A stretch of 37,086 nucleotides of DNA from Gammaproteobacteria bacterium (GTDB lineage Bacteria; Pseudomonadota; Gammaproteobacteria; Steroidobacterales; Steroidobacteraceae), in the NCBI GenBank assembly GCA_011391405.1, contig JAABQQ010000165.1, forward strand, positions 1-37,086. The letters are read 5' to 3'. Shown here in pieces: positions 16,229 to 25,244 of the stretch. Numbering within the stretch: position 1 is the first letter of the stretch; each line of letters starts with the position of its first letter. A program made the position numbers and the translations under genes. The notes beneath the pieces are model-generated. The model was not told where the DNA came from, ran no database searches, and worked only from the letters and a program-made list of their open reading frames with translations.

Positions 16229-16612
16229 TCACTTGGCGGCCTTCTCCGAGTACGCTTTTTTCTCGACGTTCCAGCGGTCCACCAGCGCCTGCAGTTCGTC
16301 GAGTGCCGAATTGTGCTTCTTGGCGTGGATCGCCTCGACAGCGGATTTCTTCTCCGCGAGCTTCGGGTCGGCCGGATCCAGCGCCGCCAGTTGCTCGGTC
16401 TGGTCCTGATCGAGGCACGGCAGGTAAGTCTCCTGCACGTTCTTCGCATAGTCCTTCACCAGGGTCTGCGCCGCCAGCATCTCCTCCTTGGTTGCGGACG
16501 CGCCATTCGGCAGCGCCTGCAGGGCCTGGGGATAGACGCAAGTGGCGGCTTCGGTGGCTGCGCTCAACGCCAGCAGGACCGGGGCGAAGGCAAGGGCGGT
16601 CAGCATCTTCAT
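16229..16612 (-). CDS. Small secreted helical protein of unknown function at the head of the Moco operon
   Basis: A 127-residue protein. Residues 1-23 form a signal peptide with a likely cut after ATEAA, so the mature form would be periplasmic. It has two cysteines, C25 and C66, that could form a disulfide. The rest is charged and predicted mostly alpha-helical ([20 protein letters not shown], then [20 protein letters not shown]). I do not recognise a named domain, although short proteins with the pattern YLPCLD after an EEML-type helix seem common as hypotheticals in related genomes. It lies 31 bases upstream of moeA on the same strand and is divergent from mmsA, so it may be co-transcribed with the Moco genes or carry its own promoter. 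TATAGT on the minus strand (16687-16682) is a weak -10 candidate. Confidence 0.75.
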   Translation of the reverse strand: MKMLTALAFAPVLLALSAATEAATCVYPQALQALPNGASATKEEMLAAQTLVKDYAKNVQETYLPCLDQDQTEQLAALDPADPKLAEKKSAVEAIHAKKHNSALDELQALVDRWNVEKKAYSEKAAK

Positions 16613-16703
16613 GTCGTTGGAACCTCGAAAGTGCCAGTGGTTGCGCAGCCTGCCACAGCGGCCGGCGGATCGCGGACGGGCACTATACCGCAGCCTTCAG
16701 CCC

Positions 16704-16735
16704 GTCCGGACCGGACTGCGCAGGGGGACCCCTGC
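16704..16735. other. Two dyads in the mmsA/secreted-protein intergenic region
   Basis: In the 202-base divergent region, GCAGGGG (16720-16726) and CCCCTGC (16729-16735) form a 7-bp palindrome around two bases, and GTCCG/CGGAC (16704-16708 and 16712-16716) form a smaller one. They lie 80-110 bases before mmsA and could be protein-binding sites. High GC makes chance dyads common, so support is weak. Confidence 0.25.
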
Positions 16736-16814
16736 CGGCGGGGTTGGCAGGGCGGTACGGCTTCGTGTCCAATGCCAGCTGCGTCCGACCCGATCCCTGA
16801 CTGGAATCCTACCG

Positions 16815-18356
16815 ATGCCCCCCCCGAAATCGACCGCTGCTGCCATAACCACTGCCACCGAGGCCTTGCAGCTCGGCCATTTCATCGGTGGACGCGAGGT
16901 CGCCGGAGCCTCCGGTCGCAGGGGGATCGTGCACGACCCGGCCACCGGCCAGGTCCGGGGCGAAGTGGCCTTTGCCAGCGCCGACGAGACCCGCACGGCC
17001 ATCGCCGCGGCCGAGGCTGCGCTGCCGGCCTGGTCGGCCACGCCGCCGCTGCAGCGCGCGCGGATCATGTTCAAGTTCAAGGCACTGCTCGAGGAACACA
17101 CCGACGAGCTGGCGCGGCTGATCACGGTCGAGCACGGCAAGGTGTTTTCGGACGCACGCGGCGAAGTCATCCGCGGCACCGAGGTCGTGGAGTTCGCCTG
17201 CGGCATCCCGCAGATGCTGAAGGGCGAGTTCAGCGAGAACGTCGGCACCAATGTCGACAGCTGGTCGCAGCGCCAGCCGGTCGGTGTCTGCGCCGGCATC
17301 ACGCCTTTCAACTTTCCTGCGATGGTGCCGATGTGGATGTTCCCGGTGGCGATCGCCTGCGGCAACACGTTCGTGCTGAAGCCGTCCGAGAAGGATCCGA
17401 GCTGCCCCATGCGCGTCGCGCAACTGCTCAAGCAGGCCGGCCTGCCGGACGGCGTCTTCAACGTCGTCAACGGCGATCGCGAAGCGGTGGACACGCTGCT
17501 GACTGATCCACGTGTAGGCGCCGTCAGCTTTGTCGGTTCGACGCCGGTTGCCGAATACATCTATCGCACCGCTTCGACGCATGGCAAGCGCGTGCAGGCG
17601 CTCGGTGGCGCCAAGAATCACATGGTCGTGATGCCTGACGCCGACACCGAAAACGCTGCGAGCGCGCTGATTGGCGCGGCCTATGGCTCGGCCGGCGAGC
17701 GCTGCATGGCGATCTCGGTGGCAGTTGCCGTGGACGATGCAGCGGACCCGCTGATCGATGCGCTGCAGCGCCAGCTCAAGCAGCTCAAGGTAGGCTCGGG
17801 ACTCGATGACGGCGTCGAGATGGGCCCGCTCGTCACCCGGGAGCACCGCGACCGCGTCAGCGGTTACGTGGACCTCGGCGTGCAGGAGGGCGCGAAGCTC
17901 GTCGTCGACGGCCGCGGCCTGCGTTTGCGCGGACTCGAGGACGGGTTTTTCATCGGGCCGTGCCTGTTCGACGGCGTCGAGCCGCAGATGCGAATCTACA
18001 AGGAAGAGATTTTCGGCCCGGTACTGTGCGTCGTACGCGTACCGGACCTGGCAACGGCCACCAGTCTCGTCAACGAGCACGAGTTCGGCAATGGCACGGC
18101 CATCTTCACCGCGAGCGGCGAAGCGGCGCGAACGTTCACCCAGGGCGTGCAGGCAGGCATGGTTGGAATCAACGTACCGATTCCGGTGCCCATGGCTTTT
18201 CACTCTTTCGGCGGCTGGAAGCGCTCGCTGTTCGGGGCGCTGCACGTGCACGGCCCGGACGGCGTGCGCTTCTACACACGGCTCAAGACCGTGACCTCGC
18301 GCTGGCCTACCGCGCGCAGGGAAAGTGCGCAATTCGTCATGCCAACGATGAAGTAA
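16815..18356 (+). CDS. mmsA: CoA-acylating methylmalonate-semialdehyde dehydrogenase
   Basis: A 513-residue NAD- and CoA-dependent aldehyde dehydrogenase that oxidises methylmalonate semialdehyde to propionyl-CoA in valine and thymine breakdown. Features are [16 protein letters not shown] near the N-terminus, [50 protein letters not shown] and the catalytic cysteine C297 in [11 protein letters not shown]. The C-terminal [20 protein letters not shown] is diagnostic of the MMSDH subfamily rather than general aldehyde dehydrogenases. I start at ATG 16815, where the family N-terminus lies; the frame is open further upstream, but that part is antisense to the secreted-protein gene and its upstream region. 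No other valine-pathway gene adjoins it. tRNA-Arg follows 24 bases downstream. Confidence 0.96.
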   Translation: MPPPKSTAAAITTATEALQLGHFIGGREVAGASGRRGIVHDPATGQVRGEVAFASADETRTAIAAAEAALPAWSATPPLQRARIMFKFKALLEEHTDELARLITVEHGKVFSDARGEVIRGTEVVEFACGIPQMLKGEFSENVGTNVDSWSQRQPVGVCAGITPFNFPAMVPMWMFPVAIACGNTFVLKPSEKDPSCPMRVAQLLKQAGLPDGVFNVVNGDREAVDTLLTDPRVGAVSFVGSTPVAEYIYRTASTHGKRVQALGGAKNHMVVMPDADTENAASALIGAAYGSAGERCMAISVAVAVDDAADPLIDALQRQLKQLKVGSGLDDGVEMGPLVTREHRDRVSGYVDLGVQEGAKLVVDGRGLRLRGLEDGFFIGPCLFDGVEPQMRIYKEEIFGPVLCVVRVPDLATATSLVNEHEFGNGTAIFTASGEAARTFTQGVQAGMVGINVPIPVPMAFHSFGGWKRSLFGALHVHGPDGVRFYTRLKTVTSRWPTARRESAQFVMPTMK

Positions 18357-18380
18357 CGGTAAACTTCGTCTACCTTACGC

Positions 18381-18457
18381 GCGGCCGTAGCTCAGCTGGA
18401 TAGAGCATCAGGCTTCGAACCTGAGGGTCGGGGGTTCGAATCCCTCCGGCCGCGCCA
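18381..18457 (+). tRNA. tRNA-Arg (anticodon UCG)
   Basis: A complete cloverleaf of 77 nt with encoded CCA. The acceptor stem is GCGGCCG/CGGCCGC with discriminator G. The D-arm starts GCTCAGCTGGATAGAGC, and the anticodon arm is TCAGG-CTTCGAA-CCTGA with anticodon TCG at positions 34-36 (18413-18415). The variable loop is short, and the T-arm is GGGGG-TTCGAAT-CCCTC with one G-U pair. It should read CGA and CGG codons. I see no repeated copy of its 3' end downstream, so there is no sign of an integrated element. Confidence 0.97.
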
Positions 18458-18529
18458 GTCAGTCCACCCAGTGACAACCTTCCAGGCCGGCGGGGTTAAA
18501 AACCCATGTCGTGCCGTTGAGAGCGCACG

Positions 18530-20632
18530 ATGCACAAGCCTTATTCCCCTTCATGGCTCCTGCGGGCAGCCATCGCCCTGCAGCTGATTCCCGCCCTCGC
18601 CGTTGCTGACGATGCGGGCACAGGTGCCTCAGGCACCGGGCTCGAGGTCGTTACGGTCACCGCGCAGAAGGTCAACGAAGACCTGCAGAAGACGAGCGCT
18701 GCCATCACGGCGATAGCGGGCGACGTCCTGGTCAGTGCCGGTGTGTACGACATCCGGGGTGTGCAGAACCTGATGCCACTGGTCCGTTTCCAGGCGGAGA
18801 ACGCCTCGACCGAACTCTACATTCGTGGTGTCGGCTCGACGCTCGACCTGCCCAACATCGAGCCGCCCAACGCCTTCAATTTCAACGGGGTCTACATCCC
18901 GCGTGAAGGTACCAGCGTCGGCCTGTTCGACATCGCGTCGATCGAGTTGCTGCCGGGACCGCAGGGCACGCTGTACGGACGCGCGGCGCTCGGCGGCGCC
19001 GTCAACGTGGAGTTCAACCGGCCTACGTCGGAACTCGAGACGAGCGGCGTGCTCGAGGTGGGCGACTATTCGCTGCTGCACGGCACGATCGTGCAGAACC
19101 TGCCGGTGTCGGAACAACTCGCGCTGCGCGGCGCATTCGACTACATCGAACGCGACGGGTACCTGCAGACGGGCGCGGATTCCCAGCAGGACTATGCGGG
19201 CCGGCTCTCGGCGCTCTACGCGCCGACCGACGACGTCGACGTCTACGTCTGGCTGCACGGTGCGAAAAAGGACGGCAAGTCGCCCAACCTCGTGCGTCGT
19301 GGCTTCAACGACGGCACGTTCGACGGCAATCCCAACGCGTTCAACACCAGCGACCCCTGGGACGACCGCATCGATCCGGGTGCGCCGACGGCGTCGCCGC
19401 AGGACTTCGAGAACATGGTGCTCGGTGCGCAGGTCGACTGGGACCTGAGTGGCGCCAAGCTCAGCTACATCCCCGGCTATTTCTACCTGGACTGGTCCGC
19501 AGACTACTGGCTCGAGAATATTCCGGCGCTGCTCACCGCGCACTACAACCAGGTGACCAACGAGTTGCGCCTCGCGAGCGACACGGACTCGAAGCTGCAG
19601 TGGCTCGGCGGGTTGTATGCGTATCAGGTGACGAACTCCGGTGATTTCATCGTCGGCGGCTTTCCGCTCTCGCAGATTTCGCGCAACCGGCTCGAAGGCT
19701 ATGCGGCCTTTGGCGAGGCGACGTATTCGCTGACCGACACGGTGCGCGTCACGGCGGGTGGCCGGTTCAGCTGGGACCAGCGTGAAGGCGAGGGCCAGAC
19801 CGCGTTCGGCGTGCCGTTCTCGGCCGATGAGGATTACGACAACGTCGACTGGAAGCTCGGCGCGGAAATGGACCTGGGCGCGGACGCGATGGTGTACGCG
19901 ACGATCCAGACGGGTTACCAGCCGGGCACGTACAATGCGTTTCCGGCCACGCCCGAGCAGTCCAACCTGGTGGAGTCGGCGACGATGACGGCGTACACGA
20001 CTGGCATCAAGAGTCGTTTCCTCGAGGATCGCCTGCAGGTCAACAACGAACTCTTCTATTACGACTATGAAGACCTCCTCGTGCAGTCGTTCAACCTGAA
20101 CACCGCGCTGTTGACGACCTTCAACGCCGCGCAGACGACGATCTGGGGCAACCAGCTCGACGTGCTGTTCGCGCCGACCGGTCGCGACCGGCTGAACCTG
20201 TCGGTGGGTTACCTCAATGCCGAGTACGACGACTTCATCGTCCCGGACGAAGTGAACATGGGGATCCCGAACCGGGATTTCGGCGGCTACCCGCTGCAGA
20301 ATGCGCCTGAGTGGACCGTGTCCGCCGGCTATCAGCACGAGTTCCCGATCGGCCCGGGCCGGCTGCTCGCGCGCCTCGAGACGCGCTACGAGGACTCGTT
20401 CTGGGGCACGTTCGCGCAGTTCCGCGGCACCGAGCAGCAGGACTACTTCAAGACCGATGCAGCGGTCACGTACTACGCGCCCGACGATCGCTGGAGCCTG
20501 GGCCTCTGGGTGAAGAACATCGAGAACGAGGCGGTACTTGCTGCAGCGACGACCGGCCAGTTCGGGCCGTACGCTGACGTCTTCATCGAGCCGCCGCGGA
20601 CGTACGGCGCGCGGTTCACGTTCAAGCTCTGA
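18530..20632 (+). CDS. TonB-dependent outer-membrane receptor
   Basis: A 700-residue TonB-dependent receptor for an unknown substrate. A signal peptide covers about residues 1-26 (ending ALAVADD). The TonB-box-like GLEVVTVTAQKVNEDLQKT is followed by the plug domain, with ELYIRGVGSTLDLPN and IELLPGPQGTLYGRAALGG as its signature regions. The barrel follows with many alternating aromatic strands and ends PPRTYGARFTFKL, with a terminal hydrophobic residue close to the usual aromatic end. ATG 18530 has a weak GAGAG ribosome site. It stands alone on the plus strand after tRNA-Arg and converges on a second receptor. Its plug sequence style resembles receptors of Sphingomonas and Steroidobacter that import organic compounds, but the ligand cannot be read from the sequence. 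Confidence 0.93.
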   Translation: MHKPYSPSWLLRAAIALQLIPALAVADDAGTGASGTGLEVVTVTAQKVNEDLQKTSAAITAIAGDVLVSAGVYDIRGVQNLMPLVRFQAENASTELYIRGVGSTLDLPNIEPPNAFNFNGVYIPREGTSVGLFDIASIELLPGPQGTLYGRAALGGAVNVEFNRPTSELETSGVLEVGDYSLLHGTIVQNLPVSEQLALRGAFDYIERDGYLQTGADSQQDYAGRLSALYAPTDDVDVYVWLHGAKKDGKSPNLVRRGFNDGTFDGNPNAFNTSDPWDDRIDPGAPTASPQDFENMVLGAQVDWDLSGAKLSYIPGYFYLDWSADYWLENIPALLTAHYNQVTNELRLASDTDSKLQWLGGLYAYQVTNSGDFIVGGFPLSQISRNRLEGYAAFGEATYSLTDTVRVTAGGRFSWDQREGEGQTAFGVPFSADEDYDNVDWKLGAEMDLGADAMVYATIQTGYQPGTYNAFPATPEQSNLVESATMTAYTTGIKSRFLEDRLQVNNELFYYDYEDLLVQSFNLNTALLTTFNAAQTTIWGNQLDVLFAPTGRDRLNLSVGYLNAEYDDFIVPDEVNMGIPNRDFGGYPLQNAPEWTVSAGYQHEFPIGPGRLLARLETRYEDSFWGTFAQFRGTEQQDYFKTDAAVTYYAPDDRWSLGLWVKNIENEAVLAAATTGQFGPYADVFIEPPRTYGARFTFKL

Positions 20633-20667
20633 TCGCCAGCTCCCTGTCCCGCTGCCAGCGGCCTGGC

Positions 20668-20699
20668 AAAAGAAAGGGCGGGTCGTTGCCGACCCGCCC
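20668..20699 (-). terminator. Rho-independent terminator after the second TonB receptor
   Basis: A perfect 10-bp stem (GGGCGGGTCG, 20676-20685; CGACCCGCCC, 20690-20699) with a four-base loop is followed on the minus strand by TTTCTTTT (20675-20668). It lies 31 bases past the minus-strand receptor stop, between two convergent receptor genes. On the plus strand no T-run follows, so it serves mainly the minus-strand operon. Confidence 0.9.
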
Positions 20700-20730
20700 C
20701 TGGCTGAACGCCATCCTGGCGCGGTACCGA

Positions 20731-23154
20731 CTAGAACTCCTGCGAGAACTTCAGGCCGATCGTGCGCGGACGCTGCGGCACGACGTAGACCTCCGATCCG
20801 CAGACCGCCTCTGCGCACTGCGCGAAGCGCGAGACCTGCGCGAGCTCGTCGAACACGTTCGACACGAACAGCTCGAGCCGCCAGCCATCCTTGCCGAAGC
20901 CCGCCGCAATATCGGCGACCGTGTAGCTGGGCATGTCGCCGATGATGGAGTTCTCGAGGTCGCGGAGGTCGGTCCGCCGCTCGTCGGCGTAGACCACTGC
21001 GCCCTGCACGTAGCTGTCGAAGGTCGCCACCGCGAACTCGTAGCGTACAGTGGCGTTCGCCTTCCACTCCGGCGTGACGGGTAGCGGCGTGCCCTTGCGC
21101 GCCTCCGGATCGGCGGTCGTGGGGTTGCCGTCTTCGTCGACGCTCGGGCAATCGGGGCGCGTCTCGGGTTTGCCGCTGGTATTGACGAAACCGCAGTAGT
21201 TTTCCGTCAGCTCCGAATCGAGCCAGGCGATGCCGGCAGAGATCCCGAGCTGGTCGGTGACGGCCCAGCTCACGTCCATTTCGATGCCGTCGATCTGCGC
21301 CGCACCGGCGTTGTTGATCTCCGTCAGGCCGTTGGCGCCGAGCAGCGAAAACTGGAAGTCGTCCCACTCCTGGCTGAATACCGCGCCGTTGAAACGCAGG
21401 CGGTTGTCGAACCACGTGGTCTTCCAGCCCAGTTCGTAGTTCGTCAGCCAATCTGCTTCGTACGGTGGCAGCGTACCGCGGCGGTTGATGCCGCCCGGAC
21501 GGAAGCCCTCGGAGTAAGTCGCGTACACCATCGCTTCTTCGGTGAACTTGTAGGTCAGGTTCACGCGCGGCGTCACGCCATCTTCCGTCGTGGTCTTGTC
21601 GAAGACCTTGCAGGGTGCGCCGTTGAACGTGTCTGGCGGCACCGGCAGCGAATTGCAGTAGCCCTCGCCGTAGGCCGGGTTGCTGACGTAGCCATCGTTG
21701 AAGCCGAAAAAGCCCTTCAGCGAGTTGTCGGACTCAAAATAGCGGGCGCCGATCGTGCCCGACAGCTGGTCGGTGAAGTCGAAGGTGAACTCGCCGAACA
21801 CGGCGAAATCCTTGTCGACGCGCAGTTGCTTGGTCAGCCAGAGGGTGTCGTCCCAGCCCGTCACGCTGAGCTGGGAGCCGAGGCCGTCAATCTTGTAGCG
21901 CTGCTGGATGTCGTGCTCCTGCCGCTGGTAGAAAAGGCCGCCGACGAAGCGGAAGCGCCGGTCCGCGTCGGACGAAATGCGCATTTCGTGCGTGTAGCGG
22001 TCGTAGCGGTCCTTGCCCTGGATGTACTGCGACGGGTCGATCAGGTCGCCGTTGTCGTCGTACCAGTAGGCGCCATAGCCGTAGAGCGTGTCGTACCAGT
22101 ACGAGTAATCGGAATAATCCGATTCCGTGTCGACGTCGCGCTTGAGGTACGAGCCAGCGTAGACCAGGTCGAGGTTCGCGACCTTGCCTTCGACGGTGAG
22201 CGCGGCCTGCGTCCAGCGGTCGTCCGACGTTTCCGGATAGCCGTGGGCCACTTTCATGTCGCCGATGGTCGAGTCGTAGGCCCAGCTGCCCTCGGTTGTC
22301 TGCAGCTGGGTCATCAACTGCGGCGTGATGGTCCAGTTGTCGGTGAGGTCGAGGCGCAGGGCGGCGCGGGCGCCGGAGGTAAAGGCTTCGTTGTAGTTGG
22401 TTTCGACGAAATCAGCATTGTTCGCCGTGATGCCCGACGTCGGGTAGGTGCGTTCGCGGTAGACGTTGTCGATGTAACCGGCGTCGTGACGATGCCAGCC
22501 GACGAGGCGGACGGCGGCGCGGTCGTTGAGCGGCAGGTTGACCATGCCTTCGGCCAGGTAGCCGAAGTCTCCACCATCCACCGAATTCACCTCCAGGCCG
22601 TAGCTGGCGTCGAATGCGGACGCGTCCGGCCGGTTGGTGATGATGCGGAGCGTGCCCGCCTGCGAACTCGCGCCGTACAGTGTGCCCTGCGGACCCGCCA
22701 GCGCTTCGACGCGCTGGATATCGTACAGGTGCACGTCGAGCGCGCCCTGGATCGTCGTGATCGGCTGCTCGTCGAGGTAGATGCCGACGCTCGGCAGCGA
22801 GCCCGAATGGTTGCCGTCGCCGCCGCTCGCGACACCGCGCATGTACACGGCTGCGAAGCCCGGGCCAAACGTCTGGTACGAGACGCTGGGCATGAATCTC
22901 ACGTAGTCGTCGAACCTCTGGATATTCAGCTCCTGGAGCCGCTGCGTACTGAAGGCCTGAATGCTGACCGGCACGGACTGCAGGTCTTCCGTGCGCTTCT
23001 GCGCGGTGACGACGATCTCCTCCAGGCCACCGGACGTGGTCTGCGCGTAGGCGGACATGCCGGCGAGCAGCGTCGGCACGCTGGCTGCCAGCATACGAAT
23101 GGCAGACGGCCGGCCATGCAGGCGCTGCAATTTGCGTTTACGGCTACGGGTCAT
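20731..23154 (-). CDS. TonB-dependent receptor with an acidic tyrosine-rich segment
   Basis: An 807-residue outer-membrane receptor. After a basic N-region (KRKLQRLHGR) and a signal sequence ending near AGMSAYAQ, it has a TonB box and plug start LEEIVVTAQKRTEDLQSVPV. Plug motifs include YMRGVASGGDGN and VEALAGPQGTLYGASSQAG, and the barrel ends RPRTIGLKFSQEF with the terminal Phe recognised by the BAM machinery. Residues 344-387 are unusual: eight tyrosines in 19 residues (347-365), many beside Asp or Glu, as in ESDYSDYSYWYD and GAYWYDDNGD. ATG 23154 is preceded by GGGAG. Two C-terminal cysteine pairs (in YCNSLPVPPDTFNGAPC and QCAEAVC) may form loop disulfides. It is encoded 52 bases after a TPR-sulfotransferase on the same strand; the ligand is unknown. 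Confidence 0.94.
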   Translation of the reverse strand: MTRSRKRKLQRLHGRPSAIRMLAASVPTLLAGMSAYAQTTSGGLEEIVVTAQKRTEDLQSVPVSIQAFSTQRLQELNIQRFDDYVRFMPSVSYQTFGPGFAAVYMRGVASGGDGNHSGSLPSVGIYLDEQPITTIQGALDVHLYDIQRVEALAGPQGTLYGASSQAGTLRIITNRPDASAFDASYGLEVNSVDGGDFGYLAEGMVNLPLNDRAAVRLVGWHRHDAGYIDNVYRERTYPTSGITANNADFVETNYNEAFTSGARAALRLDLTDNWTITPQLMTQLQTTEGSWAYDSTIGDMKVAHGYPETSDDRWTQAALTVEGKVANLDLVYAGSYLKRDVDTESDYSDYSYWYDTLYGYGAYWYDDNGDLIDPSQYIQGKDRYDRYTHEMRISSDADRRFRFVGGLFYQRQEHDIQQRYKIDGLGSQLSVTGWDDTLWLTKQLRVDKDFAVFGEFTFDFTDQLSGTIGARYFESDNSLKGFFGFNDGYVSNPAYGEGYCNSLPVPPDTFNGAPCKVFDKTTTEDGVTPRVNLTYKFTEEAMVYATYSEGFRPGGINRRGTLPPYEADWLTNYELGWKTTWFDNRLRFNGAVFSQEWDDFQFSLLGANGLTEINNAGAAQIDGIEMDVSWAVTDQLGISAGIAWLDSELTENYCGFVNTSGKPETRPDCPSVDEDGNPTTADPEARKGTPLPVTPEWKANATVRYEFAVATFDSYVQGAVVYADERRTDLRDLENSIIGDMPSYTVADIAAGFGKDGWRLELFVSNVFDELAQVSRFAQCAEAVCGSEVYVVPQRPRTIGLKFSQEF

Positions 23155-23176
23155 TTTGTATCGGACTCCCTGAGTG

Positions 23177-23198
23177 ATGCACCCATCGGCGGGTGCGT
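23177..23198 (-). promoter_or_regulatory. Intercistronic hairpin between sulfotransferase and receptor genes
   Basis: GCACCC (23179-23184) and GGGTGC (23191-23196) pair around a six-base loop, extendable by a G-U and an A-U pair. It fills the short gap between the sulfotransferase stop and the receptor start. There is no U-run, so it is not an intrinsic terminator; it could be an mRNA processing or stability element that raises receptor expression. Confidence 0.45.
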
Positions 23199-23206
23199 GA
23201 ATACAT

Positions 23207-25228
23207 TCATGGCAGCGGCGGCGCGGCGGGGTAGGCGTCGAGCACTGGGCCAAGCGCGGCCTTGAGCGGGTCGAGCCAGGGCTCGTAGTGCCGCCAGTGG
23301 TCCAGTGCATCCCGGAAAATCGGCTGGCGCACTTGTTCGGAACTCGCCGTGCGGACTGCACGGTCGTTCTCGTAGAAGCGCAGGCAAGCGGGCTCGAACG
23401 GCAGGCCGCAGTAATCGAGCAGCCGGCGCACTTCGCTCTCGGTGTCGTCGACCATGCGCTCATAGACCACGCGATGGACGCGGCCGGGCAGCACGGCATC
23501 GTAATGCGCCATCAGCGTGACGTAGTCGGCATAGTAGCGGCCGATGTCGTCGAGCGAATAACTGAAGTTCTGGCCGCGCGCGAAGTGCTGCTTGAAACCG
23601 GAGAAGCAGCAGCTCAACGGATGACGCCGCGTGTCGATGATCCTGGCATTCGGCAGCATCAGGTGGATGAGCCCGACGTGCGCCCAGTTGTTCGGCAACT
23701 TGTCGATGAAGCAGGGCGCGCCGGACTTGCGCTGGATGCGGGTCTGCTGCAGGTAACGCTCGCCGAGTTCGCGCAAGGCGTCCGGTTCCAGCGACTCGAG
23801 CACCTCGGGGTACTTCGAGACCTCCGAGCGCCGGTTGCGGCCGCTCAGCTCCTTGACGATGCCGACGACGTCCGGCAATTCCATCGTGCCTTCGATCGCC
23901 GAATGGCTCGACAGGATCTGTTCGACCAGCGTCGAACCCGAACGCGGCAGTCCCACGATAAAGATCGGGTCGGGCGCAGTGCACCCCACTCTGTGGCGCG
24001 CTGCAAAGAACCCGGGCGTGAACAGCGCACGTGAACGGCGCACGTTTTCGGTGACCGCGCCGCTGTCGTAGGGCACCACTTCCTTGCGCAGGCGATTGCC
24101 TTCTGCGTAGTGGTGAAACGAGCCGGGGTAGTCCTGCGCGTCTTCAGCGGCTTTGCCGAGCGCGAAGTGGAAGTGGAAGCGATCTTCCTGGGTGAGGTCG
24201 CTGCGTTCGAGCTGCGCACGCATCGCAGCAACGTCGGCCTCGGTGAAGCGAAACGTCTTCAGGTTCGCGAGACTCCAGCAGGCCTCGCCGAGGCGCGGCT
24301 CGAGCTCGATCGACTTGCGATAGGCCGCAATCGAAGCATCCTGCCGTCCCGCGGTCTTGAGCGCGTGGCCGTGGCTCAGCCAGACCCTGGCCTGCAGCGG
24401 GTATTCGCGCAGCAATTGCTCGTAGAGGCGGATGGCCGCGTCGTATTCGCCGACACGTGCCAGCACGGTGGCCTTCAGGTTGCGGAAACTCGGGCTGCGC
24501 GGATCGGCCGCGAGCAACTGATCGACCTGTGCCAGGGCCGCGACCGGCTTGTTGTTCCGATGCAGGACCACGGCATAGTTGTGGCGCGCGGCCTTGAAGC
24601 CCGGCGCCAGTTCCAGGCAGCGCGTCAGCAGGTTCTCGGCGTCGGGGTAGCGCCCGATGCGCGAGGCGATCTCGGCCAGCATGCGGATTGCGGCCACGTC
24701 GGTCGGAAACTGCTGCAGGTGACTGCGCAGCAGCGGCTCGGCGACGGCGATACGGCCTTCGGCCAGGGCCAGCGCAGGTTCCATGAGCCGGGGGTCGCGC
24801 GTCGAATTGCGGATGTGGTTGGCGTAGGCCTGGTCGGCGCCTGCGGTATCATCCATCGCATACAGGTGGTCGCCCAGGGCGCGCCAGGCATCGGCCATCG
24901 TCGGTTGCAGGCGCACGGCCGTACGCAACGCCGCGACGGCTTCCTCGCCGCGCCCGGCATCGCCAAGCGCCAGCCCGAGTTCACGTTGTGCGGCTGCCCA
25001 ACGGGGTTGCGAGGCGGCCAGCGGCTCGAGGATACGCAATGCGTCTGCGACGTCGTTCGATCGCCGCCGGGCCATCGCCAGCAGTAGTGTCGCGGCAGGG
25101 TGGTTCGGAACCGCGCCGAGGATCTCGCGCGCCTGCTCGGCGGCCAGGCTTGGCTGGGACACGAGCAACTTCTCGGCGTGGGCAAGCGCCACGTCCAGAG
25201 TTCCCACGGGTTCCGGCCCGCTCGTCAT
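23207..25228 (-). CDS. Tetratricopeptide-repeat sulfotransferase
   Basis: A 673-residue protein with two halves. Residues 10-380 hold about eight to ten TPR helix pairs, for example WAAAQRELGLALGDAGRGEE, MADAWRALGDHLYAMD and ARVWLSHGHALKTAGRQDAS. Residues 415-670 form a PAPS-dependent sulfotransferase domain. The 5'-phosphosulfate loop is IFIVGLPRSGSTLVEQILSS (422-441), and the 3'-phosphate site is near RIIDTRRHPLSCCFSGF (529-545). The architecture resembles bacterial TPR-sulfotransferases that share distant similarity with tyrosylprotein sulfotransferases. No signal peptide is seen, consistent with cytosolic PAPS. ATG 25228 is chosen because the TPR region starts soon after and GGGGGCTGTGG precedes it. 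It is the first gene of a pair with a TonB receptor and divergent from an amidohydrolase gene. The substrate is unknown. Confidence 0.92.
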   Translation of the reverse strand: MTSGPEPVGTLDVALAHAEKLLVSQPSLAAEQAREILGAVPNHPAATLLLAMARRRSNDVADALRILEPLAASQPRWAAAQRELGLALGDAGRGEEAVAALRTAVRLQPTMADAWRALGDHLYAMDDTAGADQAYANHIRNSTRDPRLMEPALALAEGRIAVAEPLLRSHLQQFPTDVAAIRMLAEIASRIGRYPDAENLLTRCLELAPGFKAARHNYAVVLHRNNKPVAALAQVDQLLAADPRSPSFRNLKATVLARVGEYDAAIRLYEQLLREYPLQARVWLSHGHALKTAGRQDASIAAYRKSIELEPRLGEACWSLANLKTFRFTEADVAAMRAQLERSDLTQEDRFHFHFALGKAAEDAQDYPGSFHHYAEGNRLRKEVVPYDSGAVTENVRRSRALFTPGFFAARHRVGCTAPDPIFIVGLPRSGSTLVEQILSSHSAIEGTMELPDVVGIVKELSGRNRRSEVSKYPEVLESLEPDALRELGERYLQQTRIQRKSGAPCFIDKLPNNWAHVGLIHLMLPNARIIDTRRHPLSCCFSGFKQHFARGQNFSYSLDDIGRYYADYVTLMAHYDAVLPGRVHRVVYERMVDDTESEVRRLLDYCGLPFEPACLRFYENDRAVRTASSEQVRQPIFRDALDHWRHYEPWLDPLKAALGPVLDAYPAAPPLP

Positions 25229-25244
25229 CCACAGCCCCCGTGTT

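Noticed and set aside
18482..18510. GGGTT/AACCC dyad after tRNA-Arg as a terminator
   Set aside because: The stem is short with an A-rich loop and lacks a T-run; it may equally be part of the receptor leader.
18629..21451. A 940-codon minus-strand open frame across the first TonB receptor and into the next
   Set aside because: It is antisense to a clear receptor gene, has arginine- and valine-rich low-complexity content with no domain, and arises from GC-rich codon bias. Similar long antisense frames at 6814-8646, 15196-16800, 16809-18332, 21826-23265 and 25399-26886 are rejected for the same reason.
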